A stretch of 64,000 nt of DNA from Mesostigma viride (taxonomy: Eukaryota; Streptophyta; Mesostigmatophyceae; Mesostigmatales; Mesostigmataceae). Made by a program: the position numbers and the translations under genes. Of the stretch, positions 44,901 to 53,306 are shown in pieces (the stretch's first letter is position 1; each line of letters opens with the position of its first letter). The notes below the pieces were generated by a model. The model ran no database searches, had not been told where the DNA came from, and saw only the letters and a list, made by a program, of their open reading frames with translations. The stretch is taken from contig RPFO01000542.1 in NCBI GenBank assembly GCA_009746045.1, forward strand, positions 230,001-294,000, given 5' to 3'.

Positions 44901-45704
44901 TCTGAAACAACATTCGCCGATGTGCGTACGTACAGAGCATTCCGGGGGAAAAGGACGGGCGATCCATATTGCGTATATTTCGACGGGAACCGTTTCGAGG
45001 CATTGCTCACGACGTTTGAGTTGCCGTCCGAACGACACCCCGTCCATCAGGCGGCGTCCCGTTCCATGCCCATGTCGGCGCAATCGCACCATGTGTTGGC
45101 CCAGCGAGCGTACGCTCTCCAGCGGTTCGCGGACGCCCTGAGCGCCCCCGCACGACCGCGGACGGCCCCTCCCCACCCCGTCGCGCAGAACGCAATACCG
45201 CGGTACCCGTGCCGGCGCCGGGACCCGCCTACATCCCGTCCCGTCCCGCGTTCGCGTCGACCGCCGCGTTCCGCTCGACCGCGCCCGTCCACGCGTTCCC
45301 GCAGCACAGAGCGCCGTCGCCAGGTATCCGTGGCCGCCCGTCCCGGCGCGTCCCGCCTTCGCCGCGAACGTCCCTGTTCCCTCCCAGCGTTTTTTTCTGA
45401 ACTCGTTGTACGGACGATGAAGTGTAAGAGGAAGACGGTGACGCACGGCGGGCGCTGCAAGAACGAAGCCAGGCCGGGGAGGAAGACGTGCGCGATCCAT
45501 GCTCGCGGTGTTCGCCACGTGGCGAGAAGTTGCGGGATGCACGTCGCCAGGACGAAGGAAACCAAGCGCAAGTACGACGACATGGCGACGGGCATCCCGT
45601 CCGCTCCGGCGACGGTGGCCGACGCGGTCCGTCTGTCGTGGCTGTCCCGATTCCCGGGACAGACGGGCGCGCCCACGCAGGAGGAGGCAAAGAAAGGCAA
45701 GTGA
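41811..45704 (+). CDS. Viral large low-complexity protein with OTU-like region
   Basis: A frame of up to 1297 residues, the longest in the viral block. It alternates charged coiled-coil stretches with Gly/Ser/Arg/Pro-rich linkers. One linker (about 43980-44200) repeats PSPAGGGKTPPRAPP-like units. Residues about 920-1065 (FYNAIFVIKAFRAKQQM, later DPYCVYFDGNRFEALL) have the outline of an OTU cysteine protease fold; this is weak and activity is not judged. Such proteins may be virion scaffolds, which is inference. The true start is unclear, and the last 95 residues probably belong to a separate small gene from ATG 45417. Confidence 0.5.
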   Translation: MISIGGQERLRGGCRGRRSMLYKKKLLKAVKEWLGQARLVYRRNWKEEAPARGSPEAEKVAAEAGVAAAGPSRPTNAPGTSARAAPPSNQPAVAAGTPAPPSRRGTRTTTVATQPVSAEPSRRVTRSTADATNNRSKIYDWDAIRQKEDERGRYMELAVEFENNEMPEEAVALRAKAQKVESQLQRMRTQFQKRWGDPRPDAPAGSERVKKRDLDEIRVLKSKLAKNATDIANAQREKQGRRVALLNLAREMIEKELGEKSAAYRVRYNQSPTSSQGPAVPPRGDGPVTRSASAAARSEDIGGGAYSGGLDRDDDGGGGEVDSGSSVPPVEAGQQTVDPGGERAVPGRDILRMRDLRQGSVYYDQAKRKQAELLAAERASSADEEEAAQALSGGAGGAGGSGARSAGSGKQQSRGGGEEGSGDSTAESGPRTEQSWAEYLAELRGLVNKAVGTTETAKGDRAYMKEARDAVEALRKKAGSAPSARSDSESVKASTVLANACDKVLSLLSNSSFNVSAIAEAAQAMVTSRLKAEQAIAADFHFSRLPPRDESTGVIPTPPRPDMPGRQPLILPAPRRNVWLDYFRELRNMQDDVVEMTEKAIKDKHVSDQAFEAVKLLDEKLESAPSEYDLDYRIGNNLPGGASVDLTENFTLGCDDVHTSIENKSGDKAIEKAMGVMMGEYKKAVSAVAKEVEIVIAGAERVNTSPDVSRGVQTRSSSRTAAASPAPPSPAGGGKTPPRAPPAPSPAGVGETPPRASPAPLAGGGNTPPRPTPPTGGGNTPSPGVRRSARQAAARGKEQVEGSPATRTTPSSEREEGEVARSLDLNTAVARAMAGNARGGPSGLGVNEYGSNVLDSDNPVVNDTERRGEDSDNLNAVVSMPPARLLPLDAPRIYNPKYSDRVDRPFTMKIPNTENDRILYRRSALEGADSFYNAIFVIKAFRAKQQMKANDLRPRVEELKRILGQQLGGYLKIAQSELGFDPGKKTDIISRLAIPTSKGASAEVIAITARYLKNDIVVVSKRPESHRVPPSETTFADVRTYRAFRGKRTGDPYCVYFDGNRFEALLTTFELPSERHPVHQAASRSMPMSAQSHHVLAQRAYALQRFADALSAPARPRTAPPHPVAQNAIPRYPCRRRDPPTSRPVPRSRRPPRSARPRPSTRSRSTERRRQVSVAARPGASRLRRERPCSLPAFFSELVVRTMKCKRKTVTHGGRCKNEARPGRKTCAIHARGVRHVARSCGMHVARTKETKRKYDDMATGIPSAPATVADAVRLSWLSRFPGQTGAPTQEEAKKGK
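45417..45704 (+). CDS. Viral C-x10-C-x10-C-x2-H small protein
   Basis: 95 residues from an internal ATG. It begins with a zinc-knuckle-like motif: C3, C14, C25 and H28. The same spacing occurs at the start of the protein at 53446, so this is probably an independent gene that happens to share the frame of the large ORF before it. The tail is basic. Confidence 0.5.
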   Translation: MKCKRKTVTHGGRCKNEARPGRKTCAIHARGVRHVARSCGMHVARTKETKRKYDDMATGIPSAPATVADAVRLSWLSRFPGQTGAPTQEEAKKGK

Positions 45705-45778
45705 TCGATCGATCGTGTCGTTTCACGGGATCGTATAAAGTCCGTCTCCACGTCGCTCCCCTCCACACGCTACCGAGC

Positions 45779-46450
45779 ATGGCCGAGCCCGCGGGGTGGG
45801 AGCCCGCCACCGAGTGGACGACGTTCGCTCCCGTTTCGACCCCGCGTCCGCCGAGCGTCATGTTCCAGGCGCTGCCCCCTCTGGCCTTACGCATCATCTT
45901 GGACCGCAGTTGGCCCACCGGGCACGGGGTCTGTCCCGAGATGGACGAGATCTACTGGGAGATCAATCCCGCGAAGACGCTCGAAAGGGAGGTGCGCGCG
46001 GAACTCAAGTACCGCCAAAAGAGTGACGGCGACCGTCGCCGGTTCGACGGCCGCGAGGACGAGCAACTGGAGGCCGTCCTGAAGGTCCTGTCTCCCGCGC
46101 GATACCGGGAGTGCGTGGACGCCCTCGAAACGCCCAGGGGGAGGAAGGAGGAGAAGCTTTGGATCCTGTGGGGAAAGATCCACGACGGGCTGGCCCGGCG
46201 CGGAAAGCGGGTCAGTCGATCGGAGATGGCCAGGATACGGGACCGGCTGTACGATTGTCTGGGGTCGAACAAGAACTTCGCGAACCGGTCCTACTCGTTC
46301 GTGGTCAAGTGTTACAACGTCCTGACCGCCAAGTTCAGGCGCGAGGGCCGCGACCCTCCGTCTTCGCCCGTGTGGGATATGGGGTGGTGGTCCGAACTGG
46401 ACCGGGAACACGTGCACGAGTATGCGGAAACGGGGCTTGTTCATGAATGA
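45779..46450 (+). CDS. Viral protein, possible VLTF3-like transcription factor
   Basis: 223 residues from ATG at 45779; a TATAAAG element is 45 bp upstream. The segment NKNFANRSYSFVVKCYNVLT resembles the NFLSYSYVLHK block of poxvirus-type late transcription factor 3, and a Trp-containing C-terminus follows. I see no N-terminal zinc ribbon, so the assignment is weak. It converges on the OTU gene with a 12-bp gap. Confidence 0.45.
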   Translation: MAEPAGWEPATEWTTFAPVSTPRPPSVMFQALPPLALRIILDRSWPTGHGVCPEMDEIYWEINPAKTLEREVRAELKYRQKSDGDRRRFDGREDEQLEAVLKVLSPARYRECVDALETPRGRKEEKLWILWGKIHDGLARRGKRVSRSEMARIRDRLYDCLGSNKNFANRSYSFVVKCYNVLTAKFRREGRDPPSSPVWDMGWWSELDREHVHEYAETGLVHE

Positions 46451-46462
46451 ATAAAGATGCGT

Positions 46463-47170
46463 TTACAACCCACGAAACATGAGTCCTGTGCTGAAACTTT
46501 CGCGTAGTCCTTCGTAATCGCGATCACCGTCCGTGTCCACGAACAGAGTGCCCAGCGTCGTAAGCAGTCCGCGTTTCGGTTTGACCGCGGCGGGAGGGGG
46601 CGAGGGCGCCAGCGCCATCTGGTAGTGGCCCGACTGGTCCGGCCCTCCGAGGCGGTCGAAGTAGTAGTAGACGCGCGCCGGTCCGCCGGCGTACCGCCGT
46701 CCGAACTCGTGCACGCGCACGTCCCCGCGGCCGTAGTCGTTGTAGACCAGGATCCGCGAACGCAACGCGCGCGCCGTCGCCTCGATCTGCGGCGAGTCCG
46801 CCATCTCGCGGTCCCAGTGCGCTTGCAGGTACTCTTGCGCGGTGCGCGGCCGGTCGGAAGACGACAACCCCAGTCGCAAGAGGTGCGGATCCTTCGCCAG
46901 TTCGCGGGTCGCTCGTCGGCGCAGATCGGATCCGTCGACGGACAGCCGTTCGTTCGTGGACGGGGCGGGGTACCTCTCGGGGTACAGGCTCGCAAGGACG
47001 CTGCGGTAGAAACAGTTGTTCCAAGGAGCCGATCCGCACTCGACCGTTCGCACGCGGTCCGTGCGATCCGAGCCGTCCATCATGCGGACGGACGGGATCG
47101 CGACGTGTCGGTCTGCGCGGGGCGCGCGGGATGTCGTCGCGGTTCGAGCCGACACGATTCCGGACTCCAT
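46463..47170 (-). CDS. Viral OTU-type cysteine protease
   Basis: 235 residues from ATG at 47170. The OTU signature is clear: APWNNCFYRSVLASLY (Cys 53) and, at the other end, DQSGHYQMAL (His 182), with the expected 130-residue spacing and helices between. OTU enzymes remove ubiquitin or related modifiers, and several algal giant viruses carry them to blunt host responses. It diverges from the gene at 47249 across a 78-bp shared promoter with TATAAAT. Confidence 0.75.
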   Translation of the reverse strand: MESGIVSARTATTSRAPRADRHVAIPSVRMMDGSDRTDRVRTVECGSAPWNNCFYRSVLASLYPERYPAPSTNERLSVDGSDLRRRATRELAKDPHLLRLGLSSSDRPRTAQEYLQAHWDREMADSPQIEATARALRSRILVYNDYGRGDVRVHEFGRRYAGGPARVYYYFDRLGGPDQSGHYQMALAPSPPPAAVKPKRGLLTTLGTLFVDTDGDRDYEGLRESFSTGLMFRGL

Positions 47171-47248
47171 AAAGCCCGGTCTCGCCTCCTCGCGAGGCCT
47201 CCGCGCATCGAATATCGAACATACACTATACTATAAATTTGTCGGTGG

Positions 47249-47638
47249 ATGGAACGTGCGCTGCGACTCGTCGACTTCTACACCCGCCACCTGTCCGCGT
47301 GCGACGAAATCGTTCTGGAGCGAGTGTCCATCGACGAGGACGAGGTAGCCGAGTGCTGCGTGGGCAAGAACGTCGTCATCGCCGGCCAAATTATTCGCAA
47401 GCAAAAGTTTCCGGAAGGCGACTGGAAGGACGTGTTGGAAGTCTGCGTCGAGGCAGCGGACGAGGCCATCGAGAAGATCGCTCTCAAGTCGTCGGTGTTT
47501 CCGGAGCAGGTCGCGGGGCGTATCCTCCTCCTCGCCTCCTCCATCAAGAGAGTCGGGTCCGCCTTCGAGCAGGATGAGTGCGACGAGCCGACACGCGTCG
47601 TCGAGCGACATGGCGACCGACTGGTCATCCGAGGATGA
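47249..47638 (+). CDS. Viral protein of unknown function
   Basis: 129 residues, mainly helical and acidic (RVSIDEDEVAECCV, AADEAIEKIALKSS). A TATAAAT element lies 11 bp before the ATG. Its end overlaps the start of the next gene by 29 bp. No family recognised. Confidence 0.55.
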   Translation: MERALRLVDFYTRHLSACDEIVLERVSIDEDEVAECCVGKNVVIAGQIIRKQKFPEGDWKDVLEVCVEAADEAIEKIALKSSVFPEQVAGRILLLASSIKRVGSAFEQDECDEPTRVVERHGDRLVIRG

Positions 47639-48721
47639 CCGCGCGCGCGTCGACGAGCTGCTGCGGGCCCTCGACGAGCCGCTTTACCGATCTCTCACGG
47701 ACGAGGAGACGCGTCTGGCGCGGCTCTTTCACGAGTTCCTCGAGACGGACCGCGTCGTCAAGGGGCCGGAGCACACGGCCAAGACCGCGCGCGTGTTCGA
47801 GGCGTTCTCCGATTTCATGGAGGACAAGGGGGGGACAGGTACGACCACGAGGCGCGGTTCCAACAGGACAAGCGGTTCTGGAACGCGCTCTTCGAGCGGC
47901 ACGGGTACTCGTGCGGCGGTGGGCTCGGGACGAAGCGGACCACCGGTTTCTTCGTCAACGACAACCGCGGGGTCGTGTCCAACGGAGTGATGTCGGACCT
48001 CGACCTGTCGGATTTCGCGGTCTTCAAGGGCCGCACGCGTCTCGGGATGGTGGCGGGCGCGCTCATGAAGTATGCGGGCGACGGCGTGAAGGACGAGCTC
48101 ACCAACGAGATCATCGACAGGCTGGACAGGACAGGCGTCGAGAATCTCGGCACCGAGGAGAAGTACAAGACCTGCCACTTGCACGCGCTCTTCCTCGTCA
48201 TGGCGCAGAAGAAGGCGCGCGTGCCGCGGGAAGTCAAGAGGTGGATGCTCGAGCATCGCCGCAGACTCAGTGACAAGGTGTGGGACATGAACCCGAACTT
48301 CAAGCGCGGGCGGATGGACTTCTTCCACGAGAGGGCTCGTTGGCCACCCTGGGACTCCCTGCGCACGTTCGAGGACGAGGATGCGCCCGACCGTCCCGAC
48401 CCCGCCGTCCCCGAGCGCGCGTCGGAAGCGGCGCCCGCGGCCGTGCCCACCCTCGAGAACGCGGAGGCGTTCTTGGCGTCCCCCCTCGTCGTCCTGTGCA
48501 AGGACGGGTACACCAAAGTGAAGGATTTTCGCAAGGCCTACCTCGGCCAGTTTCTGGGGGACCCGCTGTGGCACGCCGGGAAGGGGAGGACGACCGTCGA
48601 GGACCTGCGCGCCATCTTCGAGCCCAGCGGGATCGAGTTCGTTTCCGACAAGAAGATCAAGGGCGTCAAAGCCGATTGGGTGAAAGGGGTGCGGCTCGCG
48701 GATAATCCTCGGGCTCTATAG
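47610..48721 (+). pseudogene. Viral protein with C-terminal winged-helix-like region, broken
   Basis: The N-terminal part is helical (DELLRALDEPLYRSLTDEET). The C-terminal 75 residues (DGYTKVKDFRKAYLGQFLGD, later SGIEFVSDKKIKGVKADWVK) resemble the small DNA-binding region found at the end of viral D5-type primase-helicases and some KilA-like proteins. The match is weak. The locus looks broken, with about one break. Confidence 0.5.
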
Positions 48722-48726
48722 TACGA

Positions 48727-49032
48727 ATGGCTTGCGAGTGGAAAGACGTGTTCGGAGCGCCCCGAGAGGGCGCGCACGCGTACAGGATCTTAGACGTAGC
48801 GGTTGTGGACCTAGTGGGCACGATCCTCATTGCATGGATGTTGAGTCGGTATTGGGAAATAAACTTTATTATCATGTTTGCATCCTTATTCGCCCTCGGG
48901 CAACTCATGCACATCTTGTTTTGCGTCGACACCACGGTCGCGCGTTTCGTTTCGCGAGCGACAGGCCTTGCAATGCCGCCGCCGCCTGGGGGGGTCGCAC
49001 TCGCACAGTCCCCCGCCCCCTTGTCCGAGTAG
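48727..49032 (+). CDS. Viral small membrane protein, conserved in algal giant viruses
   Basis: 101 residues, starting 5 bp after the previous stop. Two membrane segments (VVDLVGTILIAWMLSRY and FIIMFASLFALGQLMHILF) follow a short head (KDVFGAPREGAHAYRILD). From memory the same head-TM-TM-HxxFC pattern occurs in small proteins of phycodnaviruses and mimiviruses. The role is not known to me. The last 147 bp are antisense to the next gene. Confidence 0.65.
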   Translation: MACEWKDVFGAPREGAHAYRILDVAVVDLVGTILIAWMLSRYWEINFIIMFASLFALGQLMHILFCVDTTVARFVSRATGLAMPPPPGGVALAQSPAPLSE

Positions 49033-49428
49033 ACGACAGTCTCTGCACTCGCCTCGCAGGCGGAGGTGCGCGCAAATCTGGCTCCCGCCGGTCCGTTTCT
49101 CTTTACATTCGCGGCACCGGGATCGTTGTTTGTCGTGTTCGCACAAGGCGGAGCCCTTGCACGCGTGGCAGCTGTACTTGAACCTCCCGCACGGACAGTA
49201 GGAGGAGGGGGTGCACACCTGACACCTCCTCTTGCTGCGCCCGTGGACGCAGCCGCTCTTCTTCGACTTTGGGGCCGGGTCGCAAGGGGGATCCGGTTCG
49301 GTGCGGTACACGCAGTGGGCGCACGTCCACCACGGCACGCGCCCGTGGGGACAGGCGCGGAGACGACGGACCGTCGGGTGTTGGAATGCGGAAGTCGCGA
49401 GCATGGTTGCGATCGGTGCGTCTGACAT
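48886..49428 (-). CDS. Viral Cys/His-rich CxHxR-repeat protein
   Basis: 180 residues from ATG at 49428. Six or more modules of the form C-x-H-G/D-x4-5-C-x2-C (CPHGRVPWWTCAHC, CVHGRSKRRCQVC, CEHDKQRSRCREC) line up in series, each able to bind zinc. Repeats of this kind are frequent in haptophytes, brown algae and their giant viruses. Function unknown. Its 3' end overlaps the membrane protein gene in antisense. Confidence 0.7.
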   Translation of the reverse strand: MSDAPIATMLATSAFQHPTVRRLRACPHGRVPWWTCAHCVYRTEPDPPCDPAPKSKKSGCVHGRSKRRCQVCTPSSYCPCGRFKYSCHACKGSALCEHDKQRSRCRECKEKRTGGSQICAHLRLRGECRDCRLLGQGGGGLCECDPPRRRRHCKACRSRNETRDRGVDAKQDVHELPEGE

Positions 49429-49446
49429 CCCGCCGGACCGACCTTT

Positions 49447-49926
49447 CTACTCGTCTTCCCGTCGGCTGGCCGACACGTCCTTGAACGCCTTGTTTTCGGT
49501 TACGACGACGGGGCGGAACAGGACCAGTTTGTGGTCGGTCGAGTCGACGCGCTTCAAGACGACGTACATCATGTCCTCGTAGGCGGACGACATGCCGACC
49601 GGACCCCCTCCAGCTACCGTCCAATCGGGCGCGTTTTTGTCGCGAATCGTTTGTACGGCCGTCTCCGCGTCCATCACGCCCACGCCGCTGGCCCGCTGCA
49701 CCTCGATGGGCACGTGGTTCGACTGTTCGGGCGACGACACGATCTCGACCAGGCCGAGTTTCCCGTCGGCGGACACGAGTCGCAAGCGCGTCGTCGCGCC
49801 GTCCACCGACTTCCACTGGAACTCGCGGTGCTCTCGCTTCTTCTCGGCGAACTGCTCGCCGGTGGCGCGCGACACGGGGAACAAGGGGGTGCCCGCGTAC
49901 GTCGGGTCGATCTTGTCCGGCGTCAC
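49447..49926 (-). CDS. Viral protein of unknown function
   Basis: 159 residues from ATG at 49926. Beta-rich pattern (TTRLRLVSADGKLGLVEIVS, later MMYVVLKRVDSTDHKLVLF). No family recognised. It sits 18 bp upstream of the Cys-rich gene on the same strand, so they may be expressed together. Confidence 0.5.
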   Translation of the reverse strand: MTPDKIDPTYAGTPLFPVSRATGEQFAEKKREHREFQWKSVDGATTRLRLVSADGKLGLVEIVSSPEQSNHVPIEVQRASGVGVMDAETAVQTIRDKNAPDWTVAGGGPVGMSSAYEDMMYVVLKRVDSTDHKLVLFRPVVVTENKAFKDVSASRREDE

Positions 49927-49970
49927 GGTCCGCGCCCCGTTCCCGCGTCGCCTGCTGTTAAGCCTCCCAC

Positions 49971-51707
49971 GGTCCTTAATTTAGGACTTTGTCCTAAATT
50001 AAGGACCAATTTACCATAACCGAGGTACCGGGGGGGGGGTCACTATATGGACCGTACCCCATGTGGACCGTACCCGGCATGATGTACCCGACCCGTGGTA
50101 CCGGCACATGGTACCCGGATTCCGTACCCGGGTACCGGGTATCATGGCGGGAAAGTAGGTACCTCGACCAAAAATATAACCGATTTTGGAGCGAAAAAGT
50201 GGGTGCGGGAATGATCTGAGGTGGATATGGCGACCTGACAATCGTGGCCGGCGTTTTCACGTGCGTTTATCATTTCGGGCGCCCAGTAGCAAAAACGAAA
50301 GGTCGTTAGTTATGCTTAAAGGCTGTGAAATTTTCTGCGCAAGTTTTTATATGTAGCGCTGTAGCACAGCGGCACAACACAAATGGGTCGCAGATCGCCT
50401 GCTCGCGGAGGGTCGATTTTGGCACAAACATGTTAGTGTATTAGCAATGGTGGTGCGAATCAAGCCAGGAAATTTTTGTGGACGATTTTGATTATAGTCT
50501 GGAGTTTAGAAACGGAGTATTTGACATGGGAGCGCCTGGGCCGTGATATTCTTGCCCGATTTCCATTGTCGACCATGTTTTAGGGACGTTCAGGCTGGGC
50601 AGCGAGCGCACCTTATAGGTCTTCACTTTCGGTATTTCTTGGACCTAGAACGCAGCACACGCGTGGTTTATATCATTTTCGAACCGGTTGGCCAGCTTTG
50701 GTGCGCTCAGCTCTCGGAAAGCTGACCTCTCTGCGGATTTCAGCGACTTTTTTGCAACCATCTGGAATGAGGCGACGTAAGTAGCAGGTACGTGCCGGGG
50801 TGCCCTAGATCATGAGTGTAACTGGCAACGCTGTCGTGGTGTTTTGAGTCAGTAAGCTATGCCTAAAAAGAGGGGACGCTCTCTGTGCACATAACTGTCA
50901 CACATAGTTGGTTTACGTCATACAATTTTTTACGTCTCTATCTTCGTCGTCCGCTGCAGCTAAAACACACATGCGTAAGAGCAGTTTTACTCATGTGTTA
51001 GTTATAAACCATGGCCCTATGGCCTGCAGTCGTTCAGGGTGTTCTCAGACAGTATATACAATATGGTTTACGTGTTACATGCACCCTGAATTCGCTCACA
51101 AAGCGTTGCATGTTAGCACAACGTTGTTCTGTAACTTGATTTGGCTGCATTTATGTGTTAGTTGCAATGCAAATGCAATGTTTTTTCATCGCTGGGTGGT
51201 GGCCAGCATGTCCGTGATGTCAAAGAAGGTGTGGCATATGCTTAGAGAAAGTTTACCGCAAGGGGTGGGCCATGTTCAAGCCGGGCAACCTCAGCAACCA
51301 TGCAACCGTATATTGCATTACCTGCACCATCTGTGACACCGTTAAGCACGCGTATATATAGAGGCAGCCACAGCAGGGTATGGCCTTGTTATACGCTGCC
51401 CCGCCATCCCAAGGCCTCGTAGGGTCCCCTAGCGCTTGTAAGATGCTCAAGGGACCGTGTGGATAGCACGGTCATGCGTTGACACTAATTGGTCCTATTG
51501 GTCCTAAATTCTCATTTTTACCAAATTCGCGGTTTGAGGCCTGTCATGGGCCAGGGTCCATTCAGGCACTAAATGTAATTATTTGAACCCAGGTTTTTGT
51601 CCAAAATTCAAAAAGTGTGTTATCTGTCAGTGGTAAAAATGCCAGGGTCAAAATTTGATGTTTGCACATATATTTTTTAATTCAAACTGGTCCTAAAATA
51701 AGGACTT
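49971..51707. mobile_element. AT-richer insert in the viral block with palindromic ends
   Basis: The left end is a perfect hairpin: 17-bp arms 49971-49987 and 49991-50007 around TTT, built on GTCCTTAATTTAGGAC. The right end (about 51691-51707, GGTCCTAAAATAAGGAC) is its inverted match with one change. The 1.7 kb between is AT-richer than the viral genes and has no credible coding frame. A cluster of GTACCC/GGTACC motifs lies at 50020-50150. It is read as a non-autonomous DNA element that inserted into the viral DNA. Confidence 0.6.
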
Positions 51708-51802
51708 TTCTTGGGAACATGGACACTGCGACTCGCGAGATAGAGGATCAGGAACGCGATGGCGATCGACAATGCGATGATCGCGATCCACAGTCGGTCC
51801 AT
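51677..51802 (-). CDS. Viral 41-residue membrane peptide
   Basis: ATG at 51802; residues 4-24 form one membrane segment (LWIAIIALSIAIAFLILYLA) followed by a basic tail. GGGTATAAG directly precedes the ATG. The last residues are encoded inside the end of the 1.7-kb insert, so the original C-terminus may have differed. Confidence 0.45.
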   Translation of the reverse strand: MDRLWIAIIALSIAIAFLILYLASRSVHVPKKSPYFRTSLN

Positions 51803-51856
51803 CTTATACCCATCCGTCCAAAATAAAATCTGTCCTTCGTGTATACCAAACCAATC

Positions 51857-51979
51857 ATGCCGCTTCGGAGCAAGACCACGGGCAGGTTCATCAAGAGGAG
51901 CCACTCCGGCGCCGCTCACCGGCGTCGCCGGCATCACGCGAGGGCCCCCTTCATCATGATGCCGTTCGGCGGGGGCTAA
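51857..51979 (+). CDS. Viral 40-residue basic peptide
   Basis: ATG at 51857, stop at 51977-51979. Very basic centre (HRRRRHHARAP), hydrophobic tail ending MMPFGGG. It resembles the small basic core peptides of adenovirus-like and other large DNA viruses, which condense DNA and are often cut at Gly-Gly. GTATAC lies 11 bp upstream. Assignment is by composition only. Confidence 0.45.
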   Translation: MPLRSKTTGRFIKRSHSGAAHRRRRHHARAPFIMMPFGGG

Positions 51980-52007
51980 TTTTCTTTCCATTGTGTACGG
52001 TATACAG

Positions 52008-52385
52008 ATGGCGGACTTCGAGGGCGCTCCGTTTGACGGGGCCGTGTCACTTTCGTTACCACAAAGCGCGCTCCCCACGCCCGTAGGGGTGGACCCGGGT
52101 CCTCTGGCGCCGATGGGGTGGGCCGCCGCGTTTGGTCTCGACCTCGCGACGGCGGCGAAGGCCATGGCGAACATGCCCCCCGCGCCGCCTCCCGTCATCT
52201 TGCCGTTCGTGCCTCTCGAGTTCGACCCCCGACTGGAAAACCGGTTCGAGCAGCGGTTCGCGGAGAGGGGCGCGAGGGAGAACGATCCCGTGCCCCGGCC
52301 GAGCGGGAGGGGCGAGGGGGCCGAGTTGATGGGCCGGAAGATCGCCGACGCCATCCGTGCGATCGAGCGAGGCTCGTGGAACTGA
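52008..52385 (+). CDS. Viral Pro/Ala-rich protein
   Basis: 125 residues from ATG at 52008, chosen because TATACAG sits immediately before it. Pro- and Ala-rich first half (MPPAPPPVILPFVPLEFDPR), charged helix after. No known domain. Likely a virion component, by company only. Confidence 0.5.
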   Translation: MADFEGAPFDGAVSLSLPQSALPTPVGVDPGPLAPMGWAAAFGLDLATAAKAMANMPPAPPPVILPFVPLEFDPRLENRFEQRFAERGARENDPVPRPSGRGEGAELMGRKIADAIRAIERGSWN

Positions 52386-52416
52386 AATATGTTGGGGTAG
52401 AAATATACAGGCGGAG

Positions 52417-52773
52417 ATGGACAAGTCTGTGGTCCGCGGTCTCGTGTTCGCGCCCGGAGCGGGGAAGAAGCGGTCCGTCAACCGGTCCGAGTATCCGTAC
52501 GAGTCCGAGTTCCGCGCGGCCGACAAAGAGGCCGTGCCGTACGTGTCTCCGAACACGGACGACTGGAACCCAACTGGGTTGCGACAGCTGACCCACGCGG
52601 ATCTGGAGTCCATGTTCCTCGTGTCGGAGGCTCGTCGAGCGGCGCAGATCGCGCGACTCGAGGAGTCTCGTCTGCGTGCCGCGGAGAAGCAGAAGGCGTA
52701 CAACGCCGTCGCCGTCGATCCCAAGCCCCGGACCATCCTGTGGACCGGGCAGTACGAGGACCTCTACTCTTAG
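52417..52773 (+). CDS. Viral protein of unknown function
   Basis: 118 residues from ATG at 52417; TATACAG is 6 bp upstream, as in the preceding gene. Contains a charged helix (EARRAAQIARLEESRLRAAE) and an aromatic C-terminus (WTGQYEDLYS). It overlaps the convergent gene at 52770 by 4 bp. Confidence 0.5.
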   Translation: MDKSVVRGLVFAPGAGKKRSVNRSEYPYESEFRAADKEAVPYVSPNTDDWNPTGLRQLTHADLESMFLVSEARRAAQIARLEESRLRAAEKQKAYNAVAVDPKPRTILWTGQYEDLYS

Positions 52774-53306
52774 CGATGGGACGAGACGAACTCGAGTAAC
52801 ATGGAAAAGGTGTCGGTGCCCAAGTCCATGAGCTGGCCGCGGAGACCGGGAGGGGGGGTGGGGGGCGTGCTGGGAGGGGCACGTGGACGGGTGTCGGGCA
52901 AAGGATAGAGTTCGACTTCGACCTCCGTCACGTTGGACAGTTCGGGCGAGAAAAGCACCACCTCGTCGGTCTCGTTCTTCGGGACGTACGTCTCGACGGA
53001 GTTGGGGATGACAAAAAAGTGGCCTCGGCCCGACGAGAAGTCGAGCGGGTTCATCGACGAGTGGATAGGGATGGCCGCGTGCACCTTGTTGATGGCGTAT
53101 CCGCCGACCTTGACGTAGGCGGCCGTCGTCGTCGAGGAGACGCCAGGCACCGAAGCCCACACCAGGCGACACGACTTCACGGAGGTGACGGGGTAGGGCA
53201 GTCGGAACTTGGTGTCGCCCTGCTTGTTGGTTCCGCACACGAGCACCTGCGTGCGCTTGTCGCGGCTCGGGTGGGGTCGTGCGACTCCTTCGACCACGCA
53301 ATCCAT
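52770..53306 (-). CDS. Viral structural-type protein of unknown function
   Basis: 178 residues from ATG at 53306. Beta-strand-rich (KSCRLVWASVPGVSSTTTAA, VELYPLP) with a Pro-rich linker and a C-terminal helix. The pattern (small beta domain with a conserved surface strand, then a Pro linker) is typical of minor virion proteins, but no family is recognised. Confidence 0.5.
   Translation of the reverse strand: MDCVVEGVARPHPSRDKRTQVLVCGTNKQGDTKFRLPYPVTSVKSCRLVWASVPGVSSTTTAAYVKVGGYAINKVHAAIPIHSSMNPLDFSSGRGHFFVIPNSVETYVPKNETDEVVLFSPELSNVTEVEVELYPLPDTRPRAPPSTPPTPPPGLRGQLMDLGTDTFSMLLEFVSSHR

Noticed and set aside
52195-53301. A 368-residue minus-strand frame rich in Arg
   Set aside because: It overlaps three better-supported genes on both strands and has shadow composition.
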